DNA from: Hyphomonadaceae bacterium
Lineage (GTDB): Bacteria; Pseudomonadota; Alphaproteobacteria; Caulobacterales; Hyphomonadaceae
Direction: 5' to 3'
NCBI GenBank assembly: GCA_947474455.1
Contig: CANJIL010000014.1
Span: 1 to 58,499 of the forward strand
DNA: 58,499 bases
Shown here: one piece after another, positions 53,539-58,499 of the stretch
How positions within the stretch are numbered: the stretch's first letter is position 1
How the letters are laid out: every line of letters begins with the position of its first letter
Made by a program: the position numbers and the translations under genes
The notes under the pieces: model-generated
Databases searched by the model: none
Told to the model about the DNA's origin: nothing
What the model saw: the letters and a program-made list of their open reading frames with translations, nothing else

Positions 53539-54249
53539 ATGGCGCAGCTGGCGCTGGTGCGGCACGGGCAGAGCCAGTGGAATCTTGAGGACCGGTTCAC
53601 CGGCTGGTGGGATGTCGACCTCACCAGCGTGGGCGAGAACGAGGCGCGGGCTTCGGGCAGGCTGCTGAAGGATACCGGCGTAGACTTCTCGCGCGCCTAT
53701 ACGTCGGTGCAGAAGCGGGCGATCCGCACGCTCTATCTTGCGCTGGACCAGATGGACCGGCTGTGGTTGCCGGTGACCAAGGACTATCGTCTCAACGAAC
53801 GCCACTATGGCGGGCTCACCGGTCTCAACAAGAAGGAGACGGCGGCCAAGCATGGCGACGATCAGGTCAAGATCTGGCGCCGTTCGTTCGATGTGCCGCC
53901 GCCGGACCTGGAGCCTGGGACGGAGTTCGACCTCGCGAGCGACCCGCGCTATCGCGGCGTCTCCATTCCGAAGACCGAGAGCCTCAAGACGACGCTGGCG
54001 CGCGTGCTGCCGTACTGGACAGCTGAGATCGCGCCAAAGCTGAAGGCGGGTGAAAACATCTTGATCGCGGCGCATGGCAACTCGCTGCGCGCGATCGTGA
54101 AGCATCTGTTCGAGGTTCCGGATTCGGAAATCACCGAGGTGGAGATCCCGACCGGCAATCCGCTGCTGATCGATCTCGACAACTCACTGAAGGTGAAGGC
54201 GGCGCGTTATCTTGATCCGGCGCGGGCCAAGCCGATTCCCGTCGTATGA
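53539..54249 (+). CDS. gpmA: 2,3-bisphosphoglycerate-dependent phosphoglycerate mutase
   Basis: 236 residues. The phosphohistidine is His9 in LVRHGQSQWN, and the second active-site His lies in AAHGNSLR near 176. Interconverts 3- and 2-phosphoglycerate in glycolysis and gluconeogenesis. Length and Gpm motifs are standard. The ribD-like gene starts 4 bases before its stop. Confidence 0.95.
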   Translation: MAQLALVRHGQSQWNLEDRFTGWWDVDLTSVGENEARASGRLLKDTGVDFSRAYTSVQKRAIRTLYLALDQMDRLWLPVTKDYRLNERHYGGLTGLNKKETAAKHGDDQVKIWRRSFDVPPPDLEPGTEFDLASDPRYRGVSIPKTESLKTTLARVLPYWTAEIAPKLKAGENILIAAHGNSLRAIVKHLFEVPDSEITEVEIPTGNPLLIDLDNSLKVKAARYLDPARAKPIPVV

Positions 54250-54884
54250 CCGCGAGCGCTCTCGATGAGCGCTACATGGCGCGGGCGCTGGAGTTGGCGC
54301 GCGCGCAACTTGGCAGGACAGCCCCCAATCCCGCCGTCGGCTGCGTGATCGTGGCGGGCGGCGCGATGGTCGGCGAAGGCGCGACCGGCGCTGGCGGGCG
54401 GCCGCATGCTGAGGAGATTGCACTGAAGGCGGCGGGCGACAAGGCGAATGGCGGCTGCGCCTATGTCACGCTGGAGCCGTGCAGTGCGCGGTCGTCCGCG
54501 TCGTTGTCGTGCACGCAGCTGCTGGTGGAGGCGGGCGTGGGGCGCGTGGTAATCGCGTGCGAGGACCCGCATCCGTTAGCGGCGCACGGCGTCTCGCGGC
54601 TGGGGGCGGCGGGGGTCGAGGTGATTCTGGGCGTGGGGCGCGCGGAAGCTGAAAAGCTCAATGCCGGCTTCTTCAAGCTGGTTGCAACAGGGCGGCCGTG
54701 GCTGGCGATCGATGGCGATGCGTCGCGCCATGACTGCGAGTTCGATCTGGCGCGCGAGGAGACCCATGAGGCGGCGCTCGACCGGTTGGGCAAGGCTGGT
54801 ATGACGCGCATCTTTGTGCGGCCGGGCACCCCCCTCGCCGCCCAGCTGACGGCGCGCGGACTGGTGGATGAGGATCTCGGCTAG
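54246..54884 (+). CDS. RibD-like cytidine-deaminase domain with a much reduced reductase domain
   Basis: 212 residues, against about 370 for bifunctional RibD. The deaminase half has the zinc site His54 with Glu56 (HAEE), Cys79 (LEPC) and Cys89, and NPAVG at 28-32, all as in riboflavin-pathway deaminases. The reductase half is missing apart from about 60 residues (GRPWLAIDGD to the end), of which VRPGTPLAAQLTARGLVDE echoes the RibD C-terminus. It may be a monofunctional deaminase needing a separate reductase, or a shortened relative with another substrate. It overlaps gpmA by 4 bases. Confidence 0.75.
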   Translation: MTASALDERYMARALELARAQLGRTAPNPAVGCVIVAGGAMVGEGATGAGGRPHAEEIALKAAGDKANGGCAYVTLEPCSARSSASLSCTQLLVEAGVGRVVIACEDPHPLAAHGVSRLGAAGVEVILGVGRAEAEKLNAGFFKLVATGRPWLAIDGDASRHDCEFDLAREETHEAALDRLGKAGMTRIFVRPGTPLAAQLTARGLVDEDLG

Positions 54885-54899
54885 CCATCCGCACACATG

Positions 54900-54929
54900 A
54901 AAACGGGCCGGCCATTCGGCCGACCCGTT
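54900..54929 (-). terminator. Intrinsic terminator of the cold-shock gene
   Basis: AACGGG-C-CGGCC-ATTC-GGCCG-A-CCCGTT, a stem of 11 pairs with one mismatch. On the minus strand it is followed by a short T-run, 52 bases past the cold-shock stop. Confidence 0.75.
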
Positions 54930-54980
54930 CCAGAAGTTTGTTGCGTGAGACGACGCTCCGTCGAACGGCGTCTGCGGCGC

Positions 54981-55190
54981 TTAGAGGGTCTGAAGCTGCG
55001 TCGCGGCCATTTTGCCGGAGCGCTTGTCCTTCTCGAGCTCGAAGCTCACCCGTTGGCCTTCATTGAGGCCGGCGAGACCTGCGCGCTGAACAGCCGAGAT
55101 GTGAACGAACACATCGGAGCCGCCAGACTCAGGCTGAATAAAGCCGAAGCCTTTTTGCTCGTTGAACCACTTTACGGTGCCGGTAGCCAT
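54981..55190 (-). CDS. Cold-shock domain protein (CspA family)
   Basis: 69-residue OB-fold RNA/DNA-binding protein. RNP1 is KGFGFIQ (13-19) and RNP2 is VFVHISA (27-33), at standard spacing for CspA-type RNA chaperones. The 322-base gap upstream (55191-55512) is divergent with ygfZ and probably carries a long cspA leader, but I see no definite promoter or thermosensor structure. A terminator follows. Confidence 0.93.
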   Translation of the reverse strand: MATGTVKWFNEQKGFGFIQPESGGSDVFVHISAVQRAGLAGLNEGQRVSFELEKDKRSGKMAATQLQTL

Positions 55191-55512
55191 GTAGATCTAG
55201 TCTTTCGATAGGCGTCCACGAGACCGGGGGGACCCGCAGAACATTGTAAGGCGCATGCAGCCGCGCCCGGGAGCCGTCAAACCAGACTGTTCGGTAGGCC
55301 AGATCCGGAGCTCGATCCCGTTGGGAAAACCCGATAGGCGAGCAAGGAGAGCAACCGAACCTGTTCAAAATTCGACCCGGCACATATTGCACACGAGCCA
55401 CATCTTGAAAAGACGGACCCCTAAGCGTGACATAGAGTTTAGGCGGACCGAACGAGGCCATAGCGCACGCGCGGGCCTTATCGCGACGCACAAGTTTGCC
55501 TAATTGAGCACG

Positions 55513-56334
55513 ATGCCAACGCCAGAATTTCTCGTTCACCGCTCGATTGTTTCGGTTACCGGCGCCGATGCGGAGGCGTTCCTAAACAACATCGTGACCG
55601 CGTCGGTTTCCCGCATGACGTCGGGCGCCTTGCGCTATGGCGCGCTGCTCACGCCACAAGGCAAAGTGATCGCCGACATGCTGCTTGCGCGAACGGGAGA
55701 GGCGTTCCTGATCGACTGCGCAGCTTCTGCTGCACCTGCGCTGGTAAAGCGGCTGAGCCGGATGAAGCTGCGCGCCGCCGTTGCGATCGAAGAACGATCC
55801 GACCTCGGCGTCACCGCGTTCGAGGGCGATGCAGACCCACGCTCGGACGCCGCACCAAGGCGGCGGATCGGGGAGCGCCGACACGCTGGCGAGAGGAGCG
55901 CCTATCACGCGGCGCGGATCGCGGCGGGGCTGGCGGAGCAAGGGGTCGACTTCGGCGAGGAGGAGGTGTTCCCCGCCGACATCAACATGGATTTGATGGG
56001 CGGGGTCGATTTCAAGAAGGGCTGTTTCGTCGGCCAGGAAGTCGTCTCGCGCATGAAGCGGCGGGGCACGGCGCGGCGGCGAACGCTGAAAGTGGTTGTC
56101 CCAGAGGGCGTCGCGACCCCTGCCCCGATTCTGGCGGACGGGTTCGAGATCGGAATGCTGACCTCGATTTCCGGCGGCGCCGGGCTCGCGCGCGTGCGTA
56201 TCGACCGGATGGCCGAGGCCCTGGCGAAGGGCGAGCCTATCACCGTGAATGGAACAGCCGCGACATTCGACACCCCGCCCTGGCTGGCTGGCGAGCTCAG
56301 CGCCATGGCCGAGGCGAAGGAAGCAAAGCCATGA
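55513..56334 (+). CDS. ygfZ: tRNA-modifying/folate-binding protein YgfZ
   Basis: 273 residues. The family motif KGCFVGQE with Cys171 is present, and the protein has the GcvT-like folate-binding fold. YgfZ supports iron-sulfur cluster repair or assembly for enzymes such as MiaB-type methylthiotransferases. ATG 55513 is preferred over TTG 55504. It overlaps tag by 4 bases. Confidence 0.88.
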   Translation: MPTPEFLVHRSIVSVTGADAEAFLNNIVTASVSRMTSGALRYGALLTPQGKVIADMLLARTGEAFLIDCAASAAPALVKRLSRMKLRAAVAIEERSDLGVTAFEGDADPRSDAAPRRRIGERRHAGERSAYHAARIAAGLAEQGVDFGEEEVFPADINMDLMGGVDFKKGCFVGQEVVSRMKRRGTARRRTLKVVVPEGVATPAPILADGFEIGMLTSISGGAGLARVRIDRMAEALAKGEPITVNGTAATFDTPPWLAGELSAMAEAKEAKP

Positions 56335-56936
56335 AGACGCTCGACGACATTCCTTGTGGCTGGGCGCCAGCGTCGGATGCGCTCTATCGCTCCTACCACG
56401 ACAATGAGTGGGGCGCGCCTGAGCGGGACAGCCGGGCGCTGTGGGAGAAGTTCCAGCTCGACGGGCATCAGGCGGGGCTGTCGTGGATCACCATCCTGCG
56501 CAAGCGCGAGAGCATGCGCGAGGAGTTCGACGGCTTCGAGCCGGAAAAGATCGCGCGCTGGACGCACAAGCGTGCCGAGCGAGCGATGAAGAACCCCGGC
56601 ATTATCCGCAGCCCGATCAAGATTGCGGCGACGATCAGGAACGCGCAGGTCTATCTCGACATGGCGGACAAGGGAGAAGACTTCTCCGGCTACGTCTGGG
56701 GCTTCGTGAACAACAAGCCGGTGGTGAACCAGCTGGAGCACTGGAGACATGTGCAGGCCAAAACGCCGCTGTCCGAACAGATCGCCAAGGACATGAGCAG
56801 GCGCGGCTTCAAGTTCTGCGGGCCGGTGATCGTCTACGCCGTCATGCAGGCGATGGGCATGGTCAACGACCATGAAGTGCGCTGCCCGCGCCACAAGGAA
56901 ATCCAGAGACTGGAAAAGGCGCGCAGGCGCGCATGA
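56331..56936 (+). CDS. tag: DNA-3-methyladenine glycosylase I
   Basis: 201 residues. CGWA (9-12), YHDNEWG (22-28), FQLDGHQAGLSW and the C-terminal NDHEVRC give the HhH-superfamily Tag protein. Zinc-type ligands are Cys9, His23, His181 and Cys185, spaced like E. coli Cys4, His17, His175 and Cys179. It excises 3-methyladenine from DNA. It is translationally coupled to ygfZ and convergent with the TPR gene 9 bases later. Confidence 0.95.
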   Translation: MKTLDDIPCGWAPASDALYRSYHDNEWGAPERDSRALWEKFQLDGHQAGLSWITILRKRESMREEFDGFEPEKIARWTHKRAERAMKNPGIIRSPIKIAATIRNAQVYLDMADKGEDFSGYVWGFVNNKPVVNQLEHWRHVQAKTPLSEQIAKDMSRRGFKFCGPVIVYAVMQAMGMVNDHEVRCPRHKEIQRLEKARRRA

Positions 56937-56945
56937 AGCGCGGCG

Positions 56946-57863
56946 TCAGTAGGCGGGGTTGAGCTTCGGCTTTGCGAAGTGCGCCTTCACCGCGCGGCGG
57001 TGGCCTGCGTATTGCGCGCGCCAGAACAGCTGATAGCCGATGGCCACGACGACAGCCGGAACGCGGCCGAGAATGGCGACCGAGCCGATGACCACCAGGA
57101 GCGCGAGCCACGCCGCAAGCCAGATCATCCAGCCGAATAGGCCATGGTCCCTGCGCCAGTAGTTGAAGCGGAGATGGGCGCGGAGCAGCCTGTAGCGTTT
57201 GGGATCAGTCAGCAGGTAGAGCGACAGTGAGCCTTCATCATTGGCGTCGCGGCGGAGGACTTCGCCAAGGAGATCGCGCGCCTTGTCGAGCTTGCCGCGG
57301 ATCAGGGCGACGTGCCCCGCAATGTTGAGAACATAGCCATCGTCAGGCGACAGGCGCAGCGCTTCATCGGCGAGCGGTTCAGCGGCCTTGCCGCCTTTCG
57401 TCGCGAGCAGAATGAGCGCCTTCTGCGCAGCAAGCACGCCGTACCATGGCGCAGCCGCGCGGCCTTCCTCGACGGCCTTCAGCGCCTTGCCGAATTTCTT
57501 CCTGTCGCAGTGGATGACAGCGAGGAAGTGGTAGCCAAGCGGATCGTTCGGATCGAGCCTTATCGCCTCCTCCGCATGTTTGCGCGCTTCGCCGAGCTTG
57601 CGACGGCGGCGCAGGAGTTCGGACTTGATGCGATGCGATTGCGGCAGGTTCGGCGCGATGGACAGCAGGGCTCGCGCAACGTCATCGCCCGCAGAGAATT
57701 CCTGCAGATTGAGATGGCATTGCGCAAGACCCGCCAGCGCGTCGATGTGTTCAGGATTTATGGCGAGCGCGGCGCGGAATTCCCGCGCGGCGGCGCGCGA
57801 GTTGCCGGCCCGGAGCTGCGCCCAGCCATTGACCAATAGCTGATCCGCCTGCCCGGCGCTCAT
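56946..57863 (-). CDS. TPR-repeat membrane protein
   Basis: 305 residues. About five tetratricopeptide repeats run from about 10 to 205, each with the A/Y-A-L-P helix pairing. Two hydrophobic helices follow (about 242-275), then a basic C-tail. The TPR part would face the cytoplasm or periplasm and mediate protein-protein contact; no partner is evident. ATG 57863 is chosen: AGGA lies 7 bases upstream, while the ATG at 57884 has no ribosome site. Confidence 0.75.
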   Translation of the reverse strand: MSAGQADQLLVNGWAQLRAGNSRAAAREFRAALAINPEHIDALAGLAQCHLNLQEFSAGDDVARALLSIAPNLPQSHRIKSELLRRRRKLGEARKHAEEAIRLDPNDPLGYHFLAVIHCDRKKFGKALKAVEEGRAAAPWYGVLAAQKALILLATKGGKAAEPLADEALRLSPDDGYVLNIAGHVALIRGKLDKARDLLGEVLRRDANDEGSLSLYLLTDPKRYRLLRAHLRFNYWRRDHGLFGWMIWLAAWLALLVVIGSVAILGRVPAVVVAIGYQLFWRAQYAGHRRAVKAHFAKPKLNPAY

Positions 57864-58149
57864 GCCTGTATCCTGTTGCCGCATACCCGGCCGCAGCGCG
57901 GTATTTCGGGCAGACTGTTAAGGTCGACGCGCCGCGGAGGCGCATGGTCGTCCTTACAAACTATTGCTTCAGTTGCCCGCCCCCGCAGTGCTACGCTCGC
58001 TGCTGCACTGTTTCGGGGACGGAACATGGACCGCCATCGCCGCAAATACATGCGCGATGTTGTCCTTTTCCGGGTTTTGTCGGCGGGCGCTTACACACTG
58101 CGCCAGCGGACCTATCTCTTGCGTTAGAGTGAGTAAAGAGGAGTACGAC

Positions 58150-58386
58150 ATGAAGCGCCTCATCCTTGCTGTGCCTTGCCTGGCCATGGGGCTTGCCATG
58201 TCGGCCTGCGCTTCCGATGGAAAGTCCGAAACCGTGCTTTCGCAGGAAGCGGTCTGCCTGGCGCACTTCGAGAACGATCCAGTCGAGCGCGACCGTTGCC
58301 GGCAGGATGCGAGCGTGCGCAGCGACTCGGTTCCCGATGTGTCGCCTCACCAGCTGCCGGTTCGCACGGGGCAGATCGGCGACTAA
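58150..58386 (+). CDS. Small lipoprotein, 78 residues
   Basis: ATG 58150 has AGAGGAG 6 bases upstream. The signal peptide ends in the lipobox MSAC (Cys20). The mature part is acidic and has two Cys (Cys36, Cys50) that may pair. No family recognised. It overlaps the end of the convergent incomplete gene by 4 bases. The 286-base gap before it shows nothing definite. Confidence 0.65.
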   Translation: MKRLILAVPCLAMGLAMSACASDGKSETVLSQEAVCLAHFENDPVERDRCRQDASVRSDSVPDVSPHQLPVRTGQIGD

Positions 58387-58499
58387 CGGCCCGTTGCAAC
58401 CCAGGTGAGATAGACGGCGACGCTGGCGGACACGACCATCGCCAGCGCAGCGATACGGAAGAACCATCGTGCAAAAACTTCCGACTGGAAGCGGCGCGC
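58383..58499 (-). CDS. C-terminal end of a membrane-protein gene (cut by window edge)
   Basis: The last 38 codons of a minus-strand gene whose start lies beyond the window. The sequence is basic (ARRFQSE) and then one hydrophobic helix (WFFRIAALAMVVSASVAVY) ending LTWVATGR. It could be the C-terminal helix of any membrane protein; no family is assigned. Confidence 0.4.
   Translation of the reverse strand, partial: ARRFQSEVFARWFFRIAALAMVVSASVAVYLTWVATGR

Overview
The window is about 58.5 kb of dense, GC-rich chromosome from an alphaproteobacterium. It most resembles the Caulobacterales/Hyphomonadaceae lineage. This is inference from gene families and regulatory words: a 180-kDa-class NAD-glutamate dehydrogenase, the mtaB-ftsY pair, YciB, a DUF2794 protein, an ECF11-type sigma factor with a ChrR-like partner, a ShkA-like hybrid kinase, an mmcB gene preceded by the alphaproteobacterial LexA box GTTC-N7-GTTC, and a CtrA-like TTAACCAT word. 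I see no rRNA, tRNA, CRISPR array, integrase, transposase or phage gene. The content is mostly housekeeping with a few accessory clusters.

Layout. 1-6.2 kb: the start of mutS (cut by the left edge), divergent maeB, then an ampG-hybrid kinase operon on the minus strand. 6.3-9.2 kb: a histone-H1-like protein, an atypical SRAP protein and a HerA-like ATPase, all minus strand. 9.3-16.3 kb: an AI-2E-family permease, a structured non-coding stretch, the giant NAD-GDH and a GNAT acetyltransferase. 16.4-20.0 kb: a TerC protein and a two-subunit molybdenum hydroxylase behind a TetR-type palindrome. 20.0-21.25 kb: a divergent FMN reductase/MarR pair with two matching operators. 21.3-28.6 kb: mtaB-ftsY-EamA, a Tat-type GH5-like lipoprotein, a frameshifted flippase, yciB and a Nudix hydrolase. 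28.7-32.1 kb: a MarR regulator and cytochrome c maturation genes ccmABCD-ccmG. 32.2-35.7 kb: acnA and a DUF1223 protein. 35.7-40.1 kb: a four-gene GldA/F/G-like ABC operon. 40.5-42.5 kb: DUF2794, BI-1 and thpR. 42.9-45.4 kb: LexA-boxed mmcB, a small protein with a beta-clamp motif, an ECF sigma factor and a ChrR variant. 45.4-47.8 kb: an FkbM methyltransferase, a zincin, a sirtuin and a small lipoprotein. 48.1-53.5 kb: a cell-envelope protease cluster (S8 lipoprotein, a free subtilase-propeptide-like protein, an unknown lipoprotein, an M23 lipoprotein and a secreted protein). 53.5-58.5 kb: gpmA, a ribD-like deaminase, a cold-shock protein, ygfZ, tag, a TPR protein, a small lipoprotein and an incomplete gene at the right edge.

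How the genes work together. The most interesting material is in two places. The first is a genome-maintenance theme: the SRAP protein ends in QMELF, and the gene after mmcB encodes QLDLF. Both look like sliding-clamp-binding motifs, and the second lies in a transcription unit headed by a LexA box that runs on into an ECF sigma/anti-sigma pair. The second is the 48-53 kb envelope cluster, where an S8 protease and a separately encoded, membrane-anchored propeptide-like protein sit beside an M23 peptidase. This looks like a self-contained protease-inhibitor-amidase unit. Other regions are ordinary core metabolism, cell division and respiration.
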